Positions 15,947 through 23,083 of a stretch of 35,533 bases of DNA are shown piece by piece. This DNA is from Candidatus Schekmanbacteria bacterium (GTDB lineage Bacteria; CSSED10-310; JACPHN01). The notes under the pieces were generated by a model. That model worked only from the letters and a program-made list of their open reading frames with translations. It did not search any database and had not been told where the DNA came from. The stretch covers positions 1 through 35,533 of the forward strand of contig JACPHN010000218.1 of assembly GCA_016188575.1 (NCBI GenBank), in the 5' to 3' direction. The position numbers were made by a program, and so were the translations under genes. The first letter of the stretch is position 1. The number at the start of each line of letters is the position of its first letter.

Positions 15947-16086
15947 CCTGAATCCGCCGCCGATTCGATGTCGACGCGACAGTGCCCCCCTCCGTCCCTC
16001 CCCCCGCTGGCGGGCGGAGGTGAGGGGGGGGGTCTTCGTGATACGCTTTCCGCGCACCTTGCAGTCGAACCGGCGGTGGATCCGGG
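15947..16086 (-). repeat. Palindromic repeat A, copy A3, full length
   Basis: The 140-bp element with ends CCTGAATCCGCCGCC (15947-15961) and CGGCGGTGGATCCGGG aligns, after reverse complementing, along its whole length with the birA copy, including the GCGTATCACGA box, GACCCCC, the folded core and GTCGCGTCGAC. It lies between ileS and the MFS gene and touches the MFS ribosome-binding site. Confidence 0.88.
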
Positions 16087-16181
16087 AGCCGCGCCGATCC
16101 AGGCTCAGCTTGAGCAGGCGCGCCAAGATCCGGCCGTGCCGCGCGGCCCAGGTCGCGCCGTATTTTCCCCCGCCAGACAGC

Positions 16182-19100
16182 TCAGTGCCCCGCCACGGCG
16201 CGGCGCAGGACGACTTGCAGCACGCGCTCATCCACATCCATGACCTCGGCGCCGGCTTCCGAAGTCTGAGCGGAAATCTCGAGGCTGGTGGCGAGCACCT
16301 CCTCCGCGATGTGCTCGGAAAACTGTTCGAGCGCCTGGCGCAGGTCGGCGGCGCCAGTGGCCAGCCGCAGCTCGATGCGGTCGGTGACTTGCAGCCCGCT
16401 GTCCTTGCGGAGCCTCTGCAGCCTGCTTACCGTCTCACGCATCAGGCCCTCGGCCCGAAGCTCATCGGTAAGGTGCGTGTCGAACGCCACGGTCAGCGTG
16501 CCCTCGGTTTGCACGACGACGTCGCCACGCGCCGCGCGGGTGACGATCACGTCGTCCAATCCAATCCTCTCGCCGCAGACTTCGACGGTCTGGCCAGCCT
16601 GGAGCTCTTGCCATTGCGCGCCGCCCCACGCCGAAATCGTTGCCGCTGCCTCCTTCATGCGTTTTCCCAGGCGCTTTCCGAGCGTGCGGAAGTTCGCGGC
16701 GAAGCTCAGCCGGCAAAGCGACGCGTCGTCGTCAACCACAACGACATCTTTGACGTTGAGCTCCTCGCAAATCAGCTCGGCGTGAGCCCGCAGCGCGCGC
16801 TGCTCGAGCTCGTCATGCGTGACCACGGTGCATGACGCGAGCGGCTGCCGCGTCCTGAGGCGGTGCTGTTCGCGCAATGCCCGCCCGCGGCTGACGACCT
16901 GGCGCGTGATGGCGACCTGCGCCTCGAGGTCGCGGTCGATCTTGGCATCCTCGACTTCGGGGTAATCGCACAAGTGGACGCTTTCGCGCGCCGAATCGTG
17001 CGCGCCTGGCGCGACGACCAGGCTCTGATAGACCGTTTCGGTGATGAATGGCAGGACGGGAGCGAGCACCTTGGTAAAGCTCACCAGAACCTCGTACAGC
17101 GTCCCGTAGGCGCACAGCTTGTCCTGCCAGTTCGCCGCGTCGTCGGCGTTTCGCCAGAAGCGCCGGCGGCTGCGGCGGATGTACCAGTTGGTCAGATCGT
17201 CGATGAAGGAGACCATCGGCGGCACCACCTTGTACAGGTAGTACCCCTGCATTTCGCTATTGACGTTGCGCACGAGAGATTGCAGGACGGAGAGGATCCA
17301 GCGGTCGAGCTCGGGACGCTGGCCAAGCGCGGGAGTGTCGGCCAGGTGGCGGCTGGGGTCCCAGCCGTCGACGTTAGCATACTGTACGAAGAACGACCAG
17401 GCATGGTAGATGGGCAGCAACACCGTGCGCACGACCTCGCGGACGCCGCGCTCCGAAAAACGCAGCGGCTCCGCGCGCACCACCGGGGAATCGATCAGGT
17501 AGGCGCGCAGCGCGTCCGCGCCGTACTCGTCCAGAATGCGATCCGGTGGCGGAAAGTTGCGCTTGGACTTGCTCATCTTGGAGCCGTCTTCGGCGAGCAC
17601 CATACCGTTGACGATGACGTTGAAGAAGGGCGGCTCGTTGAATATTCCCGTCGATAGCACGAGCAACGTGTAGAACCAGCCGCGGGTCTGGTCGAGGCCC
17701 TCGGCGATGAACTGGGCAGGGAACTGGCGCTCGAAGCGCTCCTTGTTCGCGAAGGGATAGTGGATCTGGGCGTACGGCATCGCGCCGGACTCGAACCAGC
17801 AGTCGAAAACGTCGGGAATACGGCGCATTTGGCCGCCGCATGCCGCGCAGGTGTAAGTCAAGCAGTCGATGAAGTGCGGGTGGATATCGGTGATGCGGCT
17901 CGCCGTCTTTTGTTCCAGCGCCGCCACAGACCCGACGCAATCCAGCGCCTTGCACGACTCACATTCCCAAATGGGAATCGGCGTTCCCCAAAAGCGGCTT
18001 CGCGAGATTGTCCAGTCCCGAGCTTCCGCGAGCCAGTTTCCGAAGCGCTTCTGCCCTACCGCGTCGGGGACCCAGTGGATTCGCTCGTTGAGCTCCACCA
18101 TGCGATACCTGAGCTGTTCCACGCGCACCGCCCAGGTCGGTACGGTCTTGTAGATGAGCGGCGTGCCGCTCCGCCAGCAGTATGGGTAGCTGTGCTGGAT
18201 CGTGGTCTGGCGGATCAAGCTACCCTGCTCCTTCAGGTCGCGGATGATGTTCTTGTCGGCATCCTTGACGTGCTGGCCGGCATAGCTGTGGACGGCGGGA
18301 AGAAAGCGACCTTCCTCGTCCACGGGATCGACGGGCTCGATCCCGGCGGCGGCGCACGCGTAGAAGTCCTCCTCGCCGTACGCCGGCGCCATGTGCACGA
18401 GCCCGGTTCCCTCATCGGTCGTCACACTCGCCGAGGGAATGACGAAGAAAGCGCCACCCTTGCCGCGGGGGTGCGTCTTTTTCTCCGCGAAAAAGGGGAA
18501 CAGCGGGGCATAGCCGAGACCTAGCAGCTCGCTGCCCTTGAGCTCGGCGAGGATTTCCGCGTCGTTGTCCAGGGTGGCCTCGAGCCGGGCGCGGGCGAGC
18601 ACGTACACGCGCCCATCTGTTGCCCAGCGCGCGCGGACATAGTCGATATCCGGGCCGACGGCGATCGCCAGATTGGACGGCAGCGTCCAGGGGGTCGTGG
18701 TCCAGATCAACAGCGAGGCACCGTCGGGGTCGCCGTCCAGGGGCACCCGAACGGTGATCGCCGGATCCTGAACGTCCCGATAGTCGAGGTTTGCCTCGAA
18801 GTTTGACAGCGGTGTCGACAGCCGCCAACTGTACGGCATGACGCGAAACGTCCTGTAGACCAGGCCGCGCTGCCAAAGCTGCGAAAGCACCCACCACACG
18901 GACTCCATGAACTCGAGGTCCATGGTCTTGTAGTCGTCGTCGAAATCGACCCAGCGGCCGAGCCGCGTGATCGTTTCCCGCCACTGCTCGGTATAGCGCA
19001 AGACGTTGGCCCGGCATGCCTCGTTGAACTTGTCGACGCCGTATTGCCGGATCGACGCCGGTCCGGTGAGGCCCAGGGCCTTCTCCATCTCCATTTCGAT

Positions 19101-19409
19101 CGGCAGCCCATGGGTATCCCACCCGAAGCGCCGCTCCACGCGCTTGCCGCGCATTGCCCAGTAGCGGGGCACGATATCCTTGATCGTGGAGGCGACAAGG
19201 TGCCCATAGTGAGGCAGCCCCGTGGCGAACGGAGGGCCGTCGTAGAACACGTACGCATCATCTGCGGCGCGCTGGTCGACGGATCTCCGGAAGGCGTCGG
19301 TCTTTTCCCAGAGCGAGAGGATCTGCCGCTCGAGGTCGGGGAAAGATGGGTTTTCGGGAACGGGAGGAAAGGCGCCCATGGCGATACCCGTATCAGGCAA
19401 GCTGTTCAT
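16182..19409 (-). CDS. ileS: Isoleucyl-tRNA synthetase, type 2 (eukaryote-like)
   Basis: This class I aminoacyl-tRNA synthetase charges tRNA-Ile and edits mischarged valine. The 1075 residues match the long type-2 form. The HIGH motif appears as HYGH (67-70) in GLPHYGHLVASTIKDI and the second signature as KMSKSKR (about 610). The editing domain and the GWDTHGLPIE segment are clear, as are Cys pairs (CESC, CAAC) and the long C-terminal anticodon-binding and helical region. Type-2 enzymes are often mupirocin-tolerant; that is family knowledge, not shown here. The start may be ATG 19409 or ATG 19379 (MGAFPPVPENPSFPDLE), which fits family N-termini better; neither has a strong Shine-Dalgarno sequence. 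lspA, often found next to ileS, is absent. Confidence 0.95.
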   Translation of the reverse strand: MNSLPDTGIAMGAFPPVPENPSFPDLERQILSLWEKTDAFRRSVDQRAADDAYVFYDGPPFATGLPHYGHLVASTIKDIVPRYWAMRGKRVERRFGWDTHGLPIEMEMEKALGLTGPASIRQYGVDKFNEACRANVLRYTEQWRETITRLGRWVDFDDDYKTMDLEFMESVWWVLSQLWQRGLVYRTFRVMPYSWRLSTPLSNFEANLDYRDVQDPAITVRVPLDGDPDGASLLIWTTTPWTLPSNLAIAVGPDIDYVRARWATDGRVYVLARARLEATLDNDAEILAELKGSELLGLGYAPLFPFFAEKKTHPRGKGGAFFVIPSASVTTDEGTGLVHMAPAYGEEDFYACAAAGIEPVDPVDEEGRFLPAVHSYAGQHVKDADKNIIRDLKEQGSLIRQTTIQHSYPYCWRSGTPLIYKTVPTWAVRVEQLRYRMVELNERIHWVPDAVGQKRFGNWLAEARDWTISRSRFWGTPIPIWECESCKALDCVGSVAALEQKTASRITDIHPHFIDCLTYTCAACGGQMRRIPDVFDCWFESGAMPYAQIHYPFANKERFERQFPAQFIAEGLDQTRGWFYTLLVLSTGIFNEPPFFNVIVNGMVLAEDGSKMSKSKRNFPPPDRILDEYGADALRAYLIDSPVVRAEPLRFSERGVREVVRTVLLPIYHAWSFFVQYANVDGWDPSRHLADTPALGQRPELDRWILSVLQSLVRNVNSEMQGYYLYKVVPPMVSFIDDLTNWYIRRSRRRFWRNADDAANWQDKLCAYGTLYEVLVSFTKVLAPVLPFITETVYQSLVVAPGAHDSARESVHLCDYPEVEDAKIDRDLEAQVAITRQVVSRGRALREQHRLRTRQPLASCTVVTHDELEQRALRAHAELICEELNVKDVVVVDDDASLCRLSFAANFRTLGKRLGKRMKEAAATISAWGGAQWQELQAGQTVEVCGERIGLDDVIVTRAARGDVVVQTEGTLTVAFDTHLTDELRAEGLMRETVSRLQRLRKDSGLQVTDRIELRLATGAADLRQALEQFSEHIAEEVLATSLEISAQTSEAGAEVMDVDERVLQVVLRRAVAGH

Positions 19410-19440
19410 TCGGGAGTAGCGGAGGAGATCTCGGAGTCGG

Positions 19441-19470
19441 ACGGTATCAGGGGAGAAGCCACCGCGTCAA
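19441..19470 (-). promoter_or_regulatory. Candidate promoter of ileS, TTGACG-18-TACCGT
   Basis: On the minus strand, TTGACG (19465-19470) and TACCGT (19441-19446) are 18 bp apart, about 30 nt upstream of the first ileS ATG. Repeat copy A4 starts 5 bp behind the -35 box. The -10 box is weak. Confidence 0.4.
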
Positions 19471-19475
19471 GGGTA

Positions 19476-19673
19476 CCTGAATCCACCGGCTGCTTGACGT
19501 CGACGCGACAGCGCCCCCCTCCATCCCTCCTCCCGCAAGCCGGGGAGGTGCTGCTCCCACCGCTTGGTGCTTGGATCGTGTGGTCCTTCCCTCCGCCAGC
19601 GGGGGCGGGCGGTGGGGTGTTCGTGATGCGCTTTCCGAGCAGTTTGCAGTCGCAGGGGCGGTGGAATCAGGGG
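19476..19673 (-). repeat. Palindromic repeat A, copy A4, long form
   Basis: The copy is 198 bp with ends CCTGAATCCACCGG (19476-19489) and GGCGGTGGAATCAGG. It carries the family's GTCGACGCGACAG and GCCCCCCTCC boxes and the TTCGTGATGCGCTTTCC box, but its core has about 55 extra bases compared with copies A1 and A3. It fills most of the gap between ileS and the downstream MBL hydrolase gene. Confidence 0.85.
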
Positions 19674-19713
19674 TAGACGATCATGGCGGGCGACGGGCTC
19701 CTCGGCTGCAGGA

Positions 19714-20568
19714 CTACGGCAGCAAAAACACGGGGTCGCCGTCCGGTGCCTCGCCAGCCGAGAGCGCTCGGCCCTCGCTAACGAGCATGTCCAGGTGAGC
19801 CAACGCGGTCATGCGGGCGAAGGGCATCAGCGCCTGCGGCACTTCGGCTGCATAGATGGCGGTTGCCACTGCGGTTGCCGTGGCCGGGCCGGAGGCGAGG
19901 GCGGCCAAGACCTGCTGCTCGCGCTGCAATCGATGCTCCAGAACCGCTGTGGCGCGCCTTTCGGGCGCCGCGTCGAGGGGGCCGTGAGCCGAGGCCAGGA
20001 TGGCCAGCGCCGGGCGCGCGGCGATCTGGCGCAGGGAGTCCAAATACGCGCGCATGTCCCCGAAGGGTGGGCCGATCCACGTCGTCCCGCGCGCCAGAAC
20101 CAGGTCGCCCGAGAACAGGATGCCGCACGCGGCGAGCTCGAAGCAACAGTGCCCGGGCGTATGACCGGGCGTGTGCAGGACGGCGAGCGCGCCGTGCGCA
20201 GTGTCGACAGCGGCGCCCGGCAACTCCCGCCAGCTTCCGGCGAGTCCGGCCGCGGCGAGCACCGGGGCCTCCGCGGCGTGGGCGTAGATAGGGACTCCAA
20301 GTGCGGCCAGCGCCGCGACCCCGCCCACGTGGTCGGGGTGTCCGTGCGTCAGCAGCACGGCGCGCGGTCTGCCCAGGCGTTCCCACAAAGCGCGCCGCTC
20401 GACGTCTCCCGCAGCCCAGGGATAACCCGTGTCGATGAGCACTCCTTCGCGATCGCCGACCAAATAGGCATTGACGTCACCCTCGAGCGCTCCTGCGTAC
20501 GGCGCCGTAAATGTGAGGCGAGAGACGCCTCGGCAGACGGGCTCAAGCGCCGGGTTCGCGGTCTCCAC
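19714..20568 (-). CDS. Metallo-beta-lactamase-fold hydrolase with C-terminal winged-helix (LACTB2-like)
   Basis: The 284-residue cytoplasmic protein has the metal-binding HGHPDH motif (75-80), H136 in HTPGHTPGH and D155 in SGDLV, as in glyoxalase II-, LACTB2- and RNase Z-type MBL enzymes. The C-terminal 70 residues (LEHRLQREQQVLAAL ... MTALAHLDMLVSEGRA) fit the BLACT winged-helix domain, which suggests a LACTB2-like hydrolase or nuclease, but substrate prediction in this superfamily is unreliable. The GTG start at 20568 shares its G with the TAG stop of the transglycosylase gene upstream, so the two are translationally coupled. Confidence 0.85.
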   Translation of the reverse strand: METANPALEPVCRGVSRLTFTAPYAGALEGDVNAYLVGDREGVLIDTGYPWAAGDVERRALWERLGRPRAVLLTHGHPDHVGGVAALAALGVPIYAHAAEAPVLAAAGLAGSWRELPGAAVDTAHGALAVLHTPGHTPGHCCFELAACGILFSGDLVLARGTTWIGPPFGDMRAYLDSLRQIAARPALAILASAHGPLDAAPERRATAVLEHRLQREQQVLAALASGPATATAVATAIYAAEVPQALMPFARMTALAHLDMLVSEGRALSAGEAPDGDPVFLLP

Positions 20569-21278
20569 TACACACCTCTGAGGCGAAAACCCGCGGTGGA
20601 CGCGAATGCGGGCTCGAAGTCGCGCATGCGCTCAAGCACCTTGGACGAGTATCTCCCCCGAGTGCGCGCGCCTTTCTCGAGCTGCTCGGCAACCGCTCGC
20701 GGACCCTTGCAGAACGCCTCGAGCGCCACGGCGATGTCTTCGAACTGCACGATCAGCTTCGACAGGTAGTAGGTCCCGATGCGGACGTTCTGAATGGGGT
20801 CGAGCAAGGTCTGCTCGCCGGCCCACAACATTCCTCTTTCGGTGGCCAGTCGCTCGGCGGTTGCGGGCTGGATCTGCATCAGCCCGACCGCACCATCTTC
20901 GGATCGGGCGGATGCCTGAAAGGCGCTTTCGATCGCGATTACCGCCATGAGCATCGCGGGAGGAAGGCTGAGGCTATGGGCTTCATCCTGAATCACGCGC
21001 GCCAGCGCGCGCTCCTCATGGCGCGCAAGCCCGGTGCGAAACGAGCGGACGAGCTCAAGAATGTCCCGAAATTCGCCCAGGTCCGCGTCGAGTCTTGCCA
21101 GGTAGGCGGCCTGTGCCGCCAGCTCCCGCTCGGCACGGCGAAGCTCCGCGAGCTTCGCGGACAGGGCGGCAAGCGTTGCATGCTGTGCGATTTCGATCCG
21201 GAATAGCGAGCTGACCTGGAAGAAGAGTGCACCGAATACGGCGACACCGGCAATGATGCGTCGTAAGGAAACCTTCAT
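20568..21278 (-). CDS. Membrane-anchored lytic transglycosylase (SLT domain)
   Basis: The 236-residue protein is predicted to face the periplasm, held by an N-terminal helix (RRIIAGVAVFGALFFQVSSLF) and followed by a coiled-coil stalk (about 35-95). The SLT goose-type lysozyme domain begins near 100: the catalytic Glu is E117 in MAVIAIESAFQASARSEDGAVGLMQI, followed by LLDPIQNVRIGTYYLSKLI. It should cleave peptidoglycan to 1,6-anhydro products. The domain is compact, like the MltC/Slt catalytic module without LysM. It forms a two-gene unit with the MBL-fold hydrolase. Confidence 0.88.
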   Translation of the reverse strand: MKVSLRRIIAGVAVFGALFFQVSSLFRIEIAQHATLAALSAKLAELRRAERELAAQAAYLARLDADLGEFRDILELVRSFRTGLARHEERALARVIQDEAHSLSLPPAMLMAVIAIESAFQASARSEDGAVGLMQIQPATAERLATERGMLWAGEQTLLDPIQNVRIGTYYLSKLIVQFEDIAVALEAFCKGPRAVAEQLEKGARTRGRYSSKVLERMRDFEPAFASTAGFRLRGV

Positions 21279-21410
21279 GATGTTGGAGCTCCTGCACGTC
21301 GTAGGGTCGTCACGACGCGCGCGTCGCTGTTCGGCACACCCGGAGCAAATCGGGCGAAACCGCTTCGCGACGCGTTTGTTGGCGAGGCACGATATGTATG
21401 AGTCTTGCAG

Positions 21411-21439
21411 TCTTTAAGCTCGGCCGCGGGCCGTGTCAA
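21411..21439 (-). promoter_or_regulatory. Candidate promoter of the transglycosylase/MBL operon, TTGACA-17-TAAAGA
   Basis: On the minus strand a perfect TTGACA (21434-21439) lies 17 bp before TAAAGA (21411-21416). The predicted leader to ATG 21278 is about 125 nt. The -10 match is weak, so confidence rests on the -35 box and the spacing. Confidence 0.4.
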
Positions 21440-21501
21440 GCTGGCGTCCAAGAAAGGTGACAGTGATCGCCTTTCTGGGCTCCCGTGATGCCGGCTTTTT
21501 G

Positions 21502-21542
21502 GGCGTCGGCCGAATGTCGGGTGATGCTCCTCTACAAGTGTC
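21502..21542 (+). repeat. Repeat B, copy B1
   Basis: The 41-bp sequence beginning GGCGTCGGCCGAATGTCGGG and ending CAAGTGTC is matched at 39 of 41 positions by 25674-25714, and its first 17 bp by 35332-35348. In this copy it runs directly into a repeat A core. Confidence 0.8.
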
Positions 21543-21544
21543 GC

Positions 21545-21586
21545 AGGCGCCCCCCTCCCTGCCTCCCCCTGCAAGCGGGGGAGGCG
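21545..21586 (-). repeat. Palindromic repeat A, core remnant A5
   Basis: Only the C-rich/G-rich centre (CGCCCCCCTCCC ... GCAAGCGGGGGAGG) is present, in the same orientation as A3 and A4. No terminal arms are visible. It adjoins repeat B1. Confidence 0.55.
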
Positions 21587-21955
21587 GTGAACAGATACCA
21601 CCGCACCACGAGATTCTGTACCGTGGCGCTGAACAGCACTCCTGCGCCAAGATCTACGACACGTGTTTCGGACGTTGGCCTTCCCTCACTTCTTGGGTTG
21701 CAAGGGAATCAGCCACCGTGGCTTGCCGATGTCAGCACTGCGCAGGCATAGGGCTCCTCCTGCGGGCTCTGCGCCTGGTCTCGCCTGCATTTTCCGTCAC
21801 TCACAGATGCCAGGTGCGCAACTCGTGGGTTTGGACCCCGCCCAAGCCACCGCCGAAACCGCGGCCTTCAGGCCGGGGTTCGGGCTCCCTCCCACCGCCT
21901 GCGGCGGCGGGCGCCTCCCGAGACCTCGCTGTGCTCGGTTCCGCGGCGATTCCCC

Positions 21956-23083
21956 ATGACAGGGCAGCGGACGCACAACGCTTCATTGCGCGCGGCGAAA
22001 GCGGCGTGGATGGCGCTGTCGGCGTGGCTCGTCCTCGGCGCGGTGTCGCTGGCTTGTAGCGGCGATGAGCCCGCGTTGATCGCGCTCCCCCAGAGTGATC
22101 TCGTGCTGTTCAACCCCGATGCCGCCGCGATGCCGCTGACGCGGCTCGCCGATGGGATGCAAAGTTACTCGGATCTGTTCCGCGAGCAGGGTCTGGTCGA
22201 TTTTCGTCCGCGATTATTCCGGCACCGCGAGGACCTCGAGCGGTATTTTTCGGAGATAGACTCCAGGGGCGGCGCCTTCCCGTGGGTTGCGGCACTTCAC
22301 GGCGGCTACCTGCTGCAGCGCGGCTTCCGCTGGGGATACGAACCGCTGGTGTGCGCCGTCGTCGACGGCTCGCAGGAGCTCACCTACTCGTTGATCGTGC
22401 GGCGCGACTCCCCGATTCAACGAATCGAGCAGGCAAAGGGCGCCATTCTCGCCATGAACGACCTCGGCATCGACGTGGTCGACTGGTTCAACGTGATCGT
22501 TTTTCGCAACCAGCTCGATCTGCGCACCTTTTTCCGCCAGGCCATCGAGACCGACTCGCCGGCCTCAACGGTGTCGGCGGTGCTCTTTCGCCAGGCCGAG
22601 GTCGGCATCGTGCCACGCTACCTCCTCGAAGCGATGACGGAGGCTTCGAGCCGGATCTGGAAGGAAGTCCGGGAAATCTCGATATCGCGTCCCATCATGC
22701 TGGGCGGTGTTGCGCTGTGGGCAGGAGCTCCCGCTGAATTTGCGCGACGCGTGCGCGGGCTGCTGACCTCGGACCTGCGCAAGCAAGTGGGCGGGCCGGC
22801 GATTCTGGATGCGTTTCTGATCGATGGGCTCGCGGACTGCTCGTGGGAGGATCTGGATCGGCGCGAGGGGCGCTATCTCAGTGAGGCCGGCGCGGCCGTT
22901 CCCGACGCGCTCACCCGCCGCTTGGAGCTGGACCGCTTGAAGGCGAGGTGGCACAGCGAACTGAACCCACCGGCGGTTCGCCCTCAAGCTACGCGGAAAG
23001 GGCTCCGACGTCAAACCGGCGGTAGATTCCGGGCGACAGGTGAACCGGGCCGTCCGCCGCGACACCCGGCAAGATCGGGCTAG
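21956..23083 (+). CDS. PhnD-like periplasmic substrate-binding lipoprotein with repeat-derived C-terminus
   Basis: The 375-residue product starts with a lipoprotein signal peptide whose lipobox is VSLAC (C34), so it is probably anchored in the membrane facing the periplasm. The body has the phosphate/phosphonate-binding (PhnD/SsuA-type) look: LRTFFRQAIETDSPASTVSAVLFRQAEVGIVPRYLLEAM. No ABC permease or ATPase gene is nearby, so it may serve in sensing or with a distant transporter. From about residue 336 the protein is translated from the short repeat copy A6 (22961-23033) and following sequence, giving an Arg/Pro-rich tail of about 40 residues. The TAG stop (23081-23083) lies in a CTAG shared with the stop of the convergent glgP. 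The original C-terminus was probably near RLKARWHSE. Confidence 0.72.
   Translation: MTGQRTHNASLRAAKAAWMALSAWLVLGAVSLACSGDEPALIALPQSDLVLFNPDAAAMPLTRLADGMQSYSDLFREQGLVDFRPRLFRHREDLERYFSEIDSRGGAFPWVAALHGGYLLQRGFRWGYEPLVCAVVDGSQELTYSLIVRRDSPIQRIEQAKGAILAMNDLGIDVVDWFNVIVFRNQLDLRTFFRQAIETDSPASTVSAVLFRQAEVGIVPRYLLEAMTEASSRIWKEVREISISRPIMLGGVALWAGAPAEFARRVRGLLTSDLRKQVGGPAILDAFLIDGLADCSWEDLDRREGRYLSEAGAAVPDALTRRLELDRLKARWHSELNPPAVRPQATRKGLRRQTGGRFRATGEPGRPPRHPARSG
22961..23033 (+). repeat. Palindromic repeat A, short form A6, in the end of the PhnD-like gene
   Basis: The 73-bp copy runs from CTGAACCCACCGGCGG to GACGTC...CCGGCGGTAGATTCCGGG. Both arms and the adjacent TTCG.C.TCAAG..ACGCGGAAAG box are kept, but the C-rich/G-rich centre is deleted. 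It is translated in frame as part of the host protein. Confidence 0.75.

Larger units (their letters stand above)
21279..21955. other. Long intergenic region with promoter and repeat sequences
   Basis: This 677-nt gap separates divergent genes. It contains the candidate transglycosylase promoter (21411-21439), repeat B copy B1 (21502-21542) and a repeat A core (21545-21586). Frames longer than 60 codons here are Arg/Pro-rich and overlap repeats. 21600-21955 shows nothing I can identify. Confidence 0.5.

Noticed and set aside
21433-22059. 208-codon plus-strand frame across the intergenic region before the PhnD-like gene
   Set aside because: It reads through repeats B1 and A5 and then overlaps the lipoprotein signal peptide in another frame; the sequence is Pro/Arg-rich.
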